From contig JAPOXR010000032.1 of assembly GCA_026706985.1 (NCBI GenBank), forward strand, positions 62,001 through 126,000: a DNA stretch of 64,000 bases. The letters run 5' to 3'. Under the pieces are notes generated by a model. It did not search any database. It was not told where the DNA came from and saw nothing but the letters and a program-made list of their open reading frames with translations. Positions 25,921 through 34,872 of the stretch are shown piece after piece. A program made the translations under genes and the position numbers. Positions within the stretch are counted from its first letter, which is position 1. Each line of letters starts with the position of its first letter. The DNA is from Paracoccaceae bacterium. Lineage in GTDB: Bacteria > Pseudomonadota > Alphaproteobacteria > Rhodobacterales > Rhodobacteraceae.

Positions 25921-26922
25921 ATGGCTACTCTGGCTGAAATCGCGCACCGCGCCGGTGTTTCATCCGCACTGGTCTCACGGGTCATCAACAATGACGGGAC
26001 CCTCCGCGTAAGCCGGAAAACCCGGGAGAATATTCTGAAGGTTGCGCATGAATTGAACTACGCGCCCAACGTCGTGGCAAAATCCCTGCGGTCGTCGAAA
26101 TCCGACACCATCGCGTTTGTTGTGCATGACGCCGCAAATCCGGTTTACGGAGAAATCCTCCGCGGTGCCCAGGCGGAAGCCGAGCGGCGGAACAAGGCTA
26201 TTCTTCTGGGCGATTCGGCGGCGGGGAATGTCGGCAACTCACGTCTGGCGCAGATGATCGGCGGCTGTGGCGTTGACGGCCTGATCCTGCAGGCGGCGGG
26301 TATTCAGGCCGACAATCTCATCATCAAGGCAGCACACCAGAAAGTTCCGGTGGTCCAACTGCAGACCGACATCGGTCTCGGCGGAAGCCTGATCCAACTC
26401 CCCGACATTCCGGCAGCGGAGATGGCCACCCGGCACCTGCGGGAATTGGGTCACCGCACCATCGGATGCCTTGCCACATCCGAAGGGCTGACTTTCACGG
26501 AGGGCCGGATGCAGGGATGGCGGAACGAGATGGGCGCCGCCGCCGACCCGTCGCTGGTCGCGCATGCCGCTCCGTTCGCCGCCGAAGGCGCGTCCGTGAC
26601 CCGTGAGTTGCTGTTGCGACGCCCGGATATTACCGGGCTGGTCTGCTTCAATGTCGTCGCTGCTATCGGTGCCATGCGTGCAGCCAACGCCTTGGGGCTG
26701 GATGTTCCGCAGGATCTTTCAATTGTATCGATCCACGACATGAAATTCGCCGGAGATCTGAAAGTGCCGCTTACAGTGGTCAGAATGCCGTTGGCTGAAA
26801 TGGGGCGGGTGGCGACGAAAACCGTCTGTATCGAGGCATCGGAGATTCCCGCCAGGATCACAATCGGAACTGCGCCCGAATTCGTGCAGCGTCAAAGCAC
26901 TGCGGTGCCGGGCAGGGTTTGA
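25921..26922 (+). CDS. LacI-family transcriptional regulator
   Basis: 333-aa repressor. The N-terminal LacI helix-turn-helix (MATLAEIAHRAGVSSALVSR) includes the hinge region LNYAPNVVAKSL. The periplasmic-binding-like effector domain runs from about residue 60 (DTIAFVVHDAANPVYGEIL) to the end, with the family's KVPLTVVRMPLAEMG close. The ATG at 25921 starts exactly at the HTH. It likely controls the adjacent transport genes through the GGTAAA-TTTACC palindromes at 24352 and 26945. The ligand is unknown, probably a sugar or sugar acid. Confidence 0.9.
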   Translation: MATLAEIAHRAGVSSALVSRVINNDGTLRVSRKTRENILKVAHELNYAPNVVAKSLRSSKSDTIAFVVHDAANPVYGEILRGAQAEAERRNKAILLGDSAAGNVGNSRLAQMIGGCGVDGLILQAAGIQADNLIIKAAHQKVPVVQLQTDIGLGGSLIQLPDIPAAEMATRHLRELGHRTIGCLATSEGLTFTEGRMQGWRNEMGAAADPSLVAHAAPFAAEGASVTRELLLRRPDITGLVCFNVVAAIGAMRAANALGLDVPQDLSIVSIHDMKFAGDLKVPLTVVRMPLAEMGRVATKTVCIEASEIPARITIGTAPEFVQRQSTAVPGRV

Positions 26923-26932
26923 ATTTGTGCCA

Positions 26933-26961
26933 TTGGTAAATCGTGGTAAATCGCTTTACCA
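26933..26961. promoter_or_regulatory. LacI-type operator (copy 2) plus half-site
   Basis: GGTAAATCGCTTTACC at 26945-26960 is a palindrome flanked by T/A. A half-site TTGGTAAATCG lies directly before it at 26933-26943. It sits between lacI and the truncated ATPase and matches the operator at 24352. Confidence 0.75.
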
Positions 26962-27030
26962 ATCTTTACATTTGTGGTTAACGTGAATTCCAGGAAACCA
27001 CGCCGCGGCAGAATTGGAGTTCGGCGGATC

Positions 27031-27228
27031 ATGGCTGATGGAGTGCTGCTGCAGGATGTCGTCAAGTCTTTCGGCGATGTGAACGTAATCCCGAAATTGA
27101 ATCTCACCGTCAATGAAGGTGAGTTCGTGGTTCTGGTGGGGCCGTCAGGATGCGGAAAATCAACCACGTTGCGAATGGTCGCCGGGCTTGAGAAAGTCAG
27201 CAGCGGGACAATTTGCCAACCGGATTAA
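27031..27228 (+). pseudogene. ABC transporter ATP-binding protein, truncated after Walker A
   Basis: The first ~61 residues of a sugar-type (MalK/UgpC-like) ATPase: [20 protein letters not shown], then Walker [18 protein letters not shown] and LEKVSSGTI. Homology ends there at about 27213. Four unrelated codons (CQPD) and a stop follow. The Q-loop, signature and Walker B are gone, so it cannot work. The break precedes the IS4 element by about 20 bp and therefore comes from a separate event. Confidence 0.85.
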
Positions 27229-27231
27229 ACC

Positions 27232-28678
27232 CAATACTGTTGCTTTAAGAACAATTTGGGATGATTTCGGGTCTCCAGTCATATTTCCGACGTGACACCG
27301 GACCCCGTTTCCGGATCGGGCAGCCGCTCATCTTCCGCCTGACCCCGCGGGGCCTTGACTGGCCGCGGCTGGAAACCACCCTTTCCTCAAGAATCTCGTC
27401 AATTACCCCTTCCGTCCGGTCCACCGGGGGAAAAAACGCCGGGATTGATGATCCGGCGGCGCATGACATGCACGGCATGGATGAAGGATATTCGGTCGGC
27501 ATCCTCGCCGGCCTTCCCCGCCGCCTCGTGGATCAGCCGCCTGACGGCGTACCAGGCCAGCATGAGTCCGTCGATCTCCTGGTAGACCAGACCGGGTGTC
27601 TTGCTGCGCAGGGCGGCGCCGGGCCCGAGGATGTGGGTTTTGACCTCGTCACAGGCGGTCCCGGTCTCCCACCGCCCGTGGTACAGTGCCGCCAACTCTT
27701 CCGCCGGTGCCGCGCGGTGATCGGCAAGAGTCGTCGCCAGCATCACCGTCTCACCCTCCCTGATCCGGTAGGCGATGATCCGCACCGGAAGTTCGCCGCG
27801 GCTCTTTCTCCGGTCGCGGCCGGAGCCGCGCAGGACACTTCTCCACGAGCCGTCATCGAGACGCTCGATGACCGGAAATCTCATGTTCGTCTTCACCCGC
27901 CACAGGAGATCCGCCCCGGTCGCCACCGCCCGCGACCACAGCGGAAAGCCCATGTAGTAACGATCCGCCAGCACCAGTGTGCCCGGGGACAGATGGCCGA
28001 GCAGCATCCCGGCCTGCACGGCCTCACTCTCGGCCAGTGGTCCGGCATGCCAGGCGAAGGCGGCATGCGTGCCGAGCTCGACCATTGCCGTCACCCGTGC
28101 CTGCGGGAATGCCGGACTGCCGCGCGATGCGTTCGGCAGGCCGAATTCCCCGCGGTTGCGGGCCTCGTCGGGCATGTCCAGCGTCGAGCCGTCAAAAGCC
28201 ACCAGGCGCAGATCCCGGTAACAGGCGCCGATCGTCCCCGCATCGGCCAGAGGTGCGACGCAGCTGGCGCGGAGAGCGGCGAACGGCGCCGCACCGAGCC
28301 TGGTCCGCGCCCGGGAAATCGACGATTTGCCCGACATCCGCATCGGCAGATCCGGCGATATCCATCTGAGGCCATCGGAGAGACAGCGGAGCACCCCGCG
28401 CGCCGAGACAGACCGGAACAGCGCCATGGCGATCACGTAATAGACCATGACCTCGGCCGGAAGGTCACGCCGCCGCCGGCTGTCCCGGTTCAGCGAACGG
28501 AGCGCCTCCCGCACCGACCCGCGCGGATAGACGCGGGCAATGACGCTCACGCCGAGATAGTCCGAAAGACGGACTCCTCCGGAAAACGCCGCCGACGTTC
28601 GTGCCATGGCCGGACACCTCCCAAATCGTGATGGAAGACGTTTTAACACAAAAAAAATCCCTTAAAGCAACAGTATTG
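27232..28678 (-). mobile_element. IS4-family insertion sequence with 10-bp target duplication
   Basis: The 18-bp terminal inverted repeats are exact: CAATACTGTTGCTTTAAG at 27232-27249 and its complement at 28661-28678. They are bounded by a perfect 10-bp direct repeat GGATTAAACC (27222-27231 and 28679-28688). The 1447-bp element holds one transposase gene. Intact ends, an exact duplication and an open transposase indicate a recent insertion. Confidence 0.9.
27399..28649 (-). CDS. IS4-family DDE transposase
   Basis: 416-aa transposase on the minus strand of the element. The catalytic core is visible: first Asp in LVAFDGSTLDMPD, second Asp in GTLVLADRYYMGFPLW, and the Y-(2)-R-(3)-E-(6)-K signature in LYHGRWETGTACDEVKTHIL. 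The N-terminal domain contains DLPAEVMVYYVIAMALFR, typical of the family. The frame is complete with no stops. Base composition is more G+C-rich than the adjacent debris, indicating a foreign source. Confidence 0.92.
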   Translation of the reverse strand: MLKRLPSRFGRCPAMARTSAAFSGGVRLSDYLGVSVIARVYPRGSVREALRSLNRDSRRRRDLPAEVMVYYVIAMALFRSVSARGVLRCLSDGLRWISPDLPMRMSGKSSISRARTRLGAAPFAALRASCVAPLADAGTIGACYRDLRLVAFDGSTLDMPDEARNRGEFGLPNASRGSPAFPQARVTAMVELGTHAAFAWHAGPLAESEAVQAGMLLGHLSPGTLVLADRYYMGFPLWSRAVATGADLLWRVKTNMRFPVIERLDDGSWRSVLRGSGRDRRKSRGELPVRIIAYRIREGETVMLATTLADHRAAPAEELAALYHGRWETGTACDEVKTHILGPGAALRSKTPGLVYQEIDGLMLAWYAVRRLIHEAAGKAGEDADRISFIHAVHVMRRRIINPGVFSPGGPDGRGN

Positions 28679-28681
28679 GGA

Positions 28682-29013
28682 TTAAACCAAAATTCCTTCC
28701 GAAATCGACCGGTCTGGCGGTCCCGGAATTGGCCCTCATTAATCACGGCCTGAAATGGTGGCCGACCAAACAATACAAGGTATTGCTTCACGAACACTGG
28801 GAAACAACGGATTGGTATCTTGAAATGTCAAGCTTGGTTCGGGCAGAATCATCATTTCCGGCGGCGGGAGTTCCATTCTCATTGGTGATGACCATTGAAG
28901 ACCCTGACGGCCAGCGGCCTGTTTTCAGCCAATTCCAGCAGCAACTGCGCTCAAGTCGTGCCAATGTTCAGGCATTGCGGTCGGTATTCCGCGTTCGGGC
29001 GCAGGGTAACTGA
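28682..29013 (+). pseudogene. C-terminal fragment of an unrecognised protein
   Basis: The open frame begins at the IS4 boundary and, if the element and one 10-bp duplication are removed, continues leftwards to about 27210 ([16 protein letters not shown]...). It reads KWWPTKQYKVLLHEHWETTD then DWYLEMSSLVRAESSFP, and ends SVFRVRAQGN. It looks like a beta-rich C-terminal domain, but I cannot name the family with confidence. It has no plausible start of its own and is joined on the left to the broken ATPase. Confidence 0.55.
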
Positions 29014-29284
29014 ACACAGTTCTTAAGGTCCGCCACCGCAAACCGGCGGGTGTTTGAAGGTTTGCCTGGAAATCCTGCTGTAGGTGTTTGACAACTTGAC
29101 GGATGTAGCCGAGGGCGTGATGTTATCTCACTTGCTGGATCTATGAATTGCCTTCTCCCCTCCGGGAGTCCGGGGGAGACACAACCGATATTCTTTTTCA
29201 CAGGTTGCATGACAACAGGAAACAGGCGTTTGCCGCTGAGCGGATTGCCAAGATGGTCGGATTGCGGGTAATTCGACCCGAATG
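29014..29284. other. Intergenic region, no gene recognised
   Basis: About 270 nt after the fragment. A G/C-rich hairpin lies near 29155-29180 (CTCCCC...GGGGGAG). No coding signal I can support. Confidence 0.3.
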
Positions 29285-29323
29285 ACCGGCTTGGCAATGC
29301 GGCGATATGGCCGGTTTTTTTTT
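29285..29323 (+). terminator. Possible rho-independent terminator
   Basis: ACCGGC (29285-29290) pairs with GCCGGT (29310-29315) and runs into nine T residues (29315-29323). The loop is long (19 nt) but can fold further. It would separate the debris from the MFS gene, whose ATG follows within 20 nt. Confidence 0.4.
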
Positions 29324-29340
29324 CGGGGGATGGCACCGTC

Positions 29341-30600
29341 ATGGCCGTGAGCGGCACGGAAAAACAATCGACTTCCTTGATCACGCCGGTGTTGCTTGCC
29401 GGTTGCGCTGTCATTCTGGTCAGCTTCGCGATCCGGGCGAGTTTCGGTGTCTTTCAGATTCCGATTGCGGAGGAGTTGGGCTGGGCGCGGACGGAATTCT
29501 CGCTCGCCATTGCCATCCAGAACCTTGCCTGGGGAATCGGACAGCCTGTATTCGGAGCTTTCGCTGAGCGTATCGGTGACCGTCTGGCTATCATTATCGG
29601 CGCATTTATTTATGCCGGGGGCCTGGTGTTGTCGGGTTTCGCGGTTTCCCCGGCGGCGCACCAGATCCTCGAATTCTTTGTCGGCATGGGTGTCGCCGGA
29701 ACCGGGTTCGGGGTCATTCTTGCAATCGTCGGACGCGCCAGTTCGGATGAAAACCGCTCGGTCTCGCTCGCCATCGCCACTGCCGCCGGCTCCGGGGGGC
29801 AGGTTGTCGGCGCTCCCGTTGCCGAGTGGCTTCTCAGTCTCATGTCCTGGCAGTCGGTATTCATAATTTTCGCGGTCGCGATCATCGCAGTTTTGGCGGT
29901 CCTTCCCTTCATGCGGGCACCCGAACCGGTCAGCCAACAAAGGCTGGAAGAAAGCATGGGGGAAAACCTGCTGAAGGCTTTCCGGGATCCTTCCTACAGC
30001 CTGCTCTTTGCCGGTTTTTTCTCCTGTGGCTACCAGCTGGCTTTCATCACCGCGCACTTTCCTGCCTTTGTCACCGAAATGTGCGCCGCCATCTCGCCGG
30101 CCGGCTTCCTGCACGCGGTCGGCGTCACATCAACATCGGCACTCGGGGCGGTTGCGATTTCGCTGATCGGATTGGCCAATATCGCCGGCACGATCCTGGC
30201 CGGCTGGCTGGGTAAATTCTATCTCAAGAAATACCTCCTTTCACTGATTTACACCGGAAGGACGGTGGCGGCGGCGGCATTCATCATGCTGCCGATAACG
30301 CCGACAAGTGTGATCGTGTTCTCGGTGGTCATGGGCGCGCTGTGGCTGGCGACAGTGCCACTGACCAGTGGTCTGATCGCGCATATTTACGGCCTTCGCT
30401 ATATGGCCACGCTGTATGGGATCATATTCCTCTCGCATCAGCTCGGCGGATTTGCCGGCGTATGGCTCGGCGGGCTGCTTTACGATGCGTATGGCAACTA
30501 TAACCTGGTCTGGTGGATCGGAGTCGGTGTCGGCGCTTTTTCTGCCATTGTTCATCTGCCGGTGAATGAGCGCCCCCTGTCAGAGCGCATGCCGGCCTGA
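29341..30600 (+). CDS. MFS transporter, monocarboxylate/oxalate-formate type
   Basis: 419-aa inner-membrane transporter with about twelve hydrophobic segments. The first loop motif is GQPVFGAFAERIGDRLAIIIG, the MFS motif A equivalent. The start (FGVFQIPIAEELGWARTEFS) is characteristic of the oxalate/formate and monocarboxylate branch, which often carries organic acids. GGGGGA precedes the ATG at 29341. It is a single gene converging on the ornithine-cyclodeaminase-type gene. The substrate is unknown. Confidence 0.85.
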   Translation: MAVSGTEKQSTSLITPVLLAGCAVILVSFAIRASFGVFQIPIAEELGWARTEFSLAIAIQNLAWGIGQPVFGAFAERIGDRLAIIIGAFIYAGGLVLSGFAVSPAAHQILEFFVGMGVAGTGFGVILAIVGRASSDENRSVSLAIATAAGSGGQVVGAPVAEWLLSLMSWQSVFIIFAVAIIAVLAVLPFMRAPEPVSQQRLEESMGENLLKAFRDPSYSLLFAGFFSCGYQLAFITAHFPAFVTEMCAAISPAGFLHAVGVTSTSALGAVAISLIGLANIAGTILAGWLGKFYLKKYLLSLIYTGRTVAAAAFIMLPITPTSVIVFSVVMGALWLATVPLTSGLIAHIYGLRYMATLYGIIFLSHQLGGFAGVWLGGLLYDAYGNYNLVWWIGVGVGAFSAIVHLPVNERPLSERMPA

Positions 30601-30620
30601 ATTCGGGCCGGGGCGACGCT

Positions 30621-31547
30621 TCAGCAAGCCTTCCATTTTCCGAGGATGTGAATCGCGGTCATAAGATCAAGATGCGCGCCGCCGCCATTCTTGAACAGAG
30701 TGATGCTGTCCGCATCCGTGCGGCGGAAACTCCCTGTCCCGAGATCGTAAAAATCGGCGATGATGTCGGCCGGCTCTATGACACCGTTCTGCAGCGGAAT
30801 TTTCAACTCACCGATATGATCAAGTGTCGTGTCCCGACTGTCCACAAAGATCCGGGACCTGCGCAATGCTTCATCATCGGCTTCCCGCATATCCGGGCGA
30901 TAGGCGCCGATCAGATCCAGATGCGTCCCGGCTGACAGCCATTCACCCCGCAGAATCGGCTCCACCGCCATCGTCGCACAGGTGACAATATCGGCGTTCC
31001 GCACCGCTTTCTGAAGATCAGCCGCGATGTTGATGACAGCCCTGTCGCGGTAATCGGCGATCAACGCCTCGGTATTTCCGGGAGTTCTGTTCCAGACCTC
31101 GAATTCCGCCTGGGGAAACCCTGCTGAATAGGCCTCCACCATCGAACGCGCCACGGTGCCGGCACCGATGATCAGAATTCGCGAAGAATCCGGTCGGGCA
31201 AGTTTGCGGGCGGCCAGCAGGGAATCGCCCGCGGTCTTCCATTTTGTGACAAGCCCGAAATCCATCAGGGCTGTGAGTTCGCCGGTCTGATCGTCGAACA
31301 GCGTCACCGCACCGTTGGTGGTGGGAAGATTCCGGGCCGTGTTTGAGGGAACCACAAATGCCGTCTTCACGGCGCTGCCCAACCCGTCTACCCAGGCGGC
31401 ACGGGAAAGCAGTGTCGCATCCCGCTGCCACAACAGCTGGTCTCCGATTTTGGCGCGGGCGAATGCGTGGCCATTTTCAATCGCATCCGTAAGTTCCAGC
31501 CAATCGAGCAACCGATCCGCCCCGTCAAATGTGACATGCTCAACCAT
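30621..31547 (-). CDS. Ornithine cyclodeaminase / mu-crystallin family protein
   Basis: NAD(P)-dependent enzyme family that includes ornithine cyclodeaminase, alanine dehydrogenase and ketimine reductases. The Rossmann fold has RILIIGAGTVARSMVEAYSA (about 122-142), and conserved residues occur at AVKTAFVVP and HLDLIGAYRPDMREADDEAL. I start it at the ATG 31547 because GGGAG lies 8 nt upstream and MVEHVTF begins the fold. A longer frame to 31610 is less likely. The divergent neighbour is argE, so a role in ornithine/arginine-type amino acid metabolism is plausible. Confidence 0.82.
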   Translation of the reverse strand: MVEHVTFDGADRLLDWLELTDAIENGHAFARAKIGDQLLWQRDATLLSRAAWVDGLGSAVKTAFVVPSNTARNLPTTNGAVTLFDDQTGELTALMDFGLVTKWKTAGDSLLAARKLARPDSSRILIIGAGTVARSMVEAYSAGFPQAEFEVWNRTPGNTEALIADYRDRAVINIAADLQKAVRNADIVTCATMAVEPILRGEWLSAGTHLDLIGAYRPDMREADDEALRRSRIFVDSRDTTLDHIGELKIPLQNGVIEPADIIADFYDLGTGSFRRTDADSITLFKNGGGAHLDLMTAIHILGKWKAC

Positions 31548-31691
31548 CACCGCTCTCCCGCTTCCCGGATAATCTATTTGGTAACAGCCCGGATTCAGTG
31601 TGGCTGTCAATGCGCTGTGCCACGCTCACAGGTTATCAAGCACACAAAAGTGATTTAGGATGGGGCCGGTTCCGGCGATTGGACATGCATC

Positions 31692-32858
31692 ATGAACAGC
31701 CTGCAGCTGCTTGACCGCCTCATTGCGTTTCCAACCGTCAGCCGCGATTCAAACCTGGAACTCATCGGGTTTGTCCGCGGTTATCTGGAATCACTCGGTG
31801 CCCGTTGCCGGCTGGTCTTTAACAGTGAGCGGACCAAGGCTAACCTGTTTGCTTCGGTCGGCCCGCCGAATTCGCCGGGTGTGTTGCTGTCAGGCCATAC
31901 GGATGTGGTTCCCGTGGACGGACAGGATTGGACGTCCGACCCTTTCCGTCTGACCCGGATCGGTGACAGGCTGTATGGCCGTGGCACAGCGGATATGAAA
32001 GGATTCCTGGCCTGTGCACTCAGCGCCGCGGCAGCGGCCTCGGGATGTCGGCTGACGATTCCGCTCTGGCTGGCATTTTCCTATGATGAGGAACTTGGAT
32101 GTATCGGTGTCCGGCGGCTGATTGATGTGATGGTGGAGGACGGGTTGCAGCCGCTTTTCTGCATTGTCGGTGAGCCGACATCACTCGCGGTTGCCACCGG
32201 CCATAAAGGCAAAACCTCGCTGCAGGCAATCTGCCGGGGCAAGGCGGCGCACACCGCCTTCGCGCCGAGGGCGGTGAACGCATTGCATCTCGCCTGTGAC
32301 TTTGTCGGCGCTTTGCGGCGAGTGCAGACGGAGATTTTGGCCGAGGGGGCGTCGGACCCGGAATTCGAAGTGCCCTGCACGACCCTGCATGCGGCCGGAA
32401 TCAGCGGCGGCATTGCCGCCAATATCGTGCCGGATCGATCTGTTGTTGATTTTGAAATCCGCAATATCGCCGCCGACCGGCCGAGCGGATTAATTGAACG
32501 TCTCACCCGGGATGCGGTGGCGATCGTGGCGGCGACGGGGGTGCCGGAGACCGATGCCGGCATCCGGCTCCAGATCATCAATGACTATCCGGGGCTCGCC
32601 ACGGATGCCGATAATTGGGCAGTCACATTCGTCAGATCGCTTGCCGGGAGCAACAGCAGCTGTAAAGTGGCGTTCGGCACCGAAGCCGGGTTGTTCGCTG
32701 AACGGGTGCGGACACCCGCCGTGATCTGCGGTCCGGGCTCCATGGAGCAGGGACACAAGGCCGATGAATTTATCAGCTACCGGCAGATGCAGCGCTGCGA
32801 CGCCATGCTTGCGGAACTGGTCAAGCATCTTGAATCCGGCAGCATTCCGACGGGATGA
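31692..32858 (+). CDS. argE: Acetylornithine deacetylase (ArgE/M20 family)
   Basis: M20 zinc hydrolase of 388 aa that removes the acetyl group from N-acetylornithine or a related acyl amino acid. Metal and catalytic residues are in LLSGHTDVVPVDGQDW (His and Asp), GRGTADMKGF (bridging Asp), and the YDEELGCIG Glu pair. A dimerisation domain follows (about 180-290) and the last metal His is in GPGSMEQGHKADEF. The start INSLQLLDRLIAFPTVSRDS matches ArgE. The gene is divergent from the cyclodeaminase-family gene. Confidence 0.85.
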   Translation: MNSLQLLDRLIAFPTVSRDSNLELIGFVRGYLESLGARCRLVFNSERTKANLFASVGPPNSPGVLLSGHTDVVPVDGQDWTSDPFRLTRIGDRLYGRGTADMKGFLACALSAAAAASGCRLTIPLWLAFSYDEELGCIGVRRLIDVMVEDGLQPLFCIVGEPTSLAVATGHKGKTSLQAICRGKAAHTAFAPRAVNALHLACDFVGALRRVQTEILAEGASDPEFEVPCTTLHAAGISGGIAANIVPDRSVVDFEIRNIAADRPSGLIERLTRDAVAIVAATGVPETDAGIRLQIINDYPGLATDADNWAVTFVRSLAGSNSSCKVAFGTEAGLFAERVRTPAVICGPGSMEQGHKADEFISYRQMQRCDAMLAELVKHLESGSIPTG

Positions 32859-32862
32859 CCGC

Positions 32863-34704
32863 TCACGCCGCCTGCTCCTCATCTTCCTCCGCCAATTGCC
32901 GGTGCCACATTGCCGCGTAGCGGCCATCGAGCTGCAACAACGCGTCATGGCTGCCCTGTTCGACAATATGGCCGTCTTCAAGCACCACGATCAAATCTGA
33001 ATCGACGATCGTCGACAGCCGGTGCGCGATCGCAATCACGGTGCGCCCCTCACCCATTTCCTGAAAGCTCGACTGAATTTCCTTTTCGGTCTCGCTGTCC
33101 AGCGCCGATGTCGCTTCATCGAGCAGCAGGATCGGCGGGTTCTTCAGCAATGTGCGGCTGATGCCCACCCGCTGCTTTTCACCGCCCGACAGTTTCAGTC
33201 CGCGTTCACCGACCTGTGTCTCGAAACCTTCCGGCAGAGCGGCAATAAATTCGCTCAGCTGCGCCGCATCCGCCGCCCCGGCGATGTCTTCCCGGGTTGC
33301 ACGGGGAGAACCATAGGCGATGTTGTATTCGATGCTTTCATTGAAGAGCACCGTGTCCTGGGGCACGATACCGATCTGCCGGTGCAGGCTTTCCTGCGTC
33401 ACTTCACGAAGATCCTGCCCATCGATCCTGACGGCACCGCCCGAGACGTCATAAAAGCGGAAAATCAGCCGGCCGATTGTCGATTTTCCGGAACCGGAAG
33501 GACCGACTATGGCCACTGTCTGGCCGGGTTCGATTGTGAGATTGAAATCTTTCAGGATCGGTCGTTCCGGATCATAACCGAATACAACATTATCAAACTC
33601 GATCCGACCTCCCTTTACCTCCAACTCGTCCGCATCCGGCTTGTCGCCGACCTCATATCCCTGGTCCAGCAAGTCGAACATATCGCCCATATCGACGAGA
33701 GACTGGCGGATTTCGCGGTAAACCGAGCCGAGAAAATAAAGCGGTATGGTGATCTGAATCATGTAGGAATTCACCAACACGAAATCACCCACGGTCAGCG
33801 ATCCGTTCAATACGCCGAAAGCGGCAAGCAGCATGACAGAAACCGTGCCGACGGAAATCAGCAGGGCCTGGCCCATATTCAACAGAGCCAGGGAATAGCT
33901 GGTGCGCAACGCCGCCTGTTCATAGCCGCGCATGGAAACATCGTAGCGCTCGGCTTCCCGTTCCTCGGCATTGAAATATTTGACGGTTTCGAAATTCAGC
34001 AGGCTGTCCACCGCCTTCTGATTGGCTTCGGTATCCTGCCTGTTCATCTCGCGGCGGACCTGAACCCGCCATTCGGTCACTTTGAATGTAAACCAGATAT
34101 AGAGACCGATGGTGACCGATACGATTGCCAGGTAACGGGCATCGAGCACGACCAGCAGAATGACCGCGACCATCGTCAATTCCAGGATCAGCGGCCCGAC
34201 CGAAAACAGAATATACCGGAGCAGGAAATCCAACCCCTTGACGCCGCGTTCTATGACCCGTGACAGGCCACCGGTCTTGCGGGTGATGTGGTAGCGCAGC
34301 GAAAGTTTGTGGATGTGGCGGAAGGTTGCCAGCGCCAGCGTTCGGAGTGCACGTTGCCCGACCTTGGCGAAAATGACATCGCGCAACTGTTCAAATCCGG
34401 TCGTCATTGCGCGGGCGACGCCGTAGGCGACAGTTAATCCAACGGCACCGAGACTGAACAGGAAGAAGGGGTTCTCGGCCTCCGCCGAGGCCAGCTTGTC
34501 CACCGCTGCCTTGTAAATCAGTGGCGTGCTGACAGCTATGACTTTGGCAGCACCCAGCGAAATCAAGGCCAGAACGACGCGGATGCGGACATCCAGCCGC
34601 CCCTTCGGCCAGAGATAGGGCGACACGGCCTTGATCGTGCGCCAGCCGCTGCGTCTCGCTTGTGTCTCCGCGGCTTTTTTCCCGGTGGAAGCTTGACTTG
34701 GCAT
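32863..34704 (-). CDS. Atm1/HMT1-type ABC exporter (fused permease-ATPase)
   Basis: 613-aa half-transporter. Six membrane segments in residues ~40-330 include the Atm1-like signature regions YHITRKTGGLSRVIERGVKG and NFETVKYFNAEEREAERY. The ATPase has Walker A VGPSGSGKSTIGRL, Q-loop VPQDTVLF, signature LSGGEKQRVGISR and Walker B ILLLDEATSALDSETE. The family exports glutathione-linked sulfur or metal compounds. The ATG at 34704 begins MPSQASTGKK. A longer upstream frame runs antisense to the next gene and is rejected. It is divergent from the aldo/keto reductase. Confidence 0.9.
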   Translation of the reverse strand: MPSQASTGKKAAETQARRSGWRTIKAVSPYLWPKGRLDVRIRVVLALISLGAAKVIAVSTPLIYKAAVDKLASAEAENPFFLFSLGAVGLTVAYGVARAMTTGFEQLRDVIFAKVGQRALRTLALATFRHIHKLSLRYHITRKTGGLSRVIERGVKGLDFLLRYILFSVGPLILELTMVAVILLVVLDARYLAIVSVTIGLYIWFTFKVTEWRVQVRREMNRQDTEANQKAVDSLLNFETVKYFNAEEREAERYDVSMRGYEQAALRTSYSLALLNMGQALLISVGTVSVMLLAAFGVLNGSLTVGDFVLVNSYMIQITIPLYFLGSVYREIRQSLVDMGDMFDLLDQGYEVGDKPDADELEVKGGRIEFDNVVFGYDPERPILKDFNLTIEPGQTVAIVGPSGSGKSTIGRLIFRFYDVSGGAVRIDGQDLREVTQESLHRQIGIVPQDTVLFNESIEYNIAYGSPRATREDIAGAADAAQLSEFIAALPEGFETQVGERGLKLSGGEKQRVGISRTLLKNPPILLLDEATSALDSETEKEIQSSFQEMGEGRTVIAIAHRLSTIVDSDLIVVLEDGHIVEQGSHDALLQLDGRYAAMWHRQLAEEDEEQAA

Positions 34705-34872
34705 ATCGGCACACTCATTCAGGGCAGCGATTTTGTTGCCGGCCGCCCTGAGGCTGTCGAACGCAAATACGCTGTGACTCCGGGCGGCAGTCGCGATGTG
34801 CCCGGACAACACCGTAAAGATAAGCACTTTCTCGAAAAAATGAAGTGCCCGGACAAAGTGGAGATTGCACCG

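Noticed and set aside
27261-28631. 456-codon plus-strand frame across the IS4 element
   Set aside because: Antisense shadow of the transposase, whose DDE motifs are on the minus strand.
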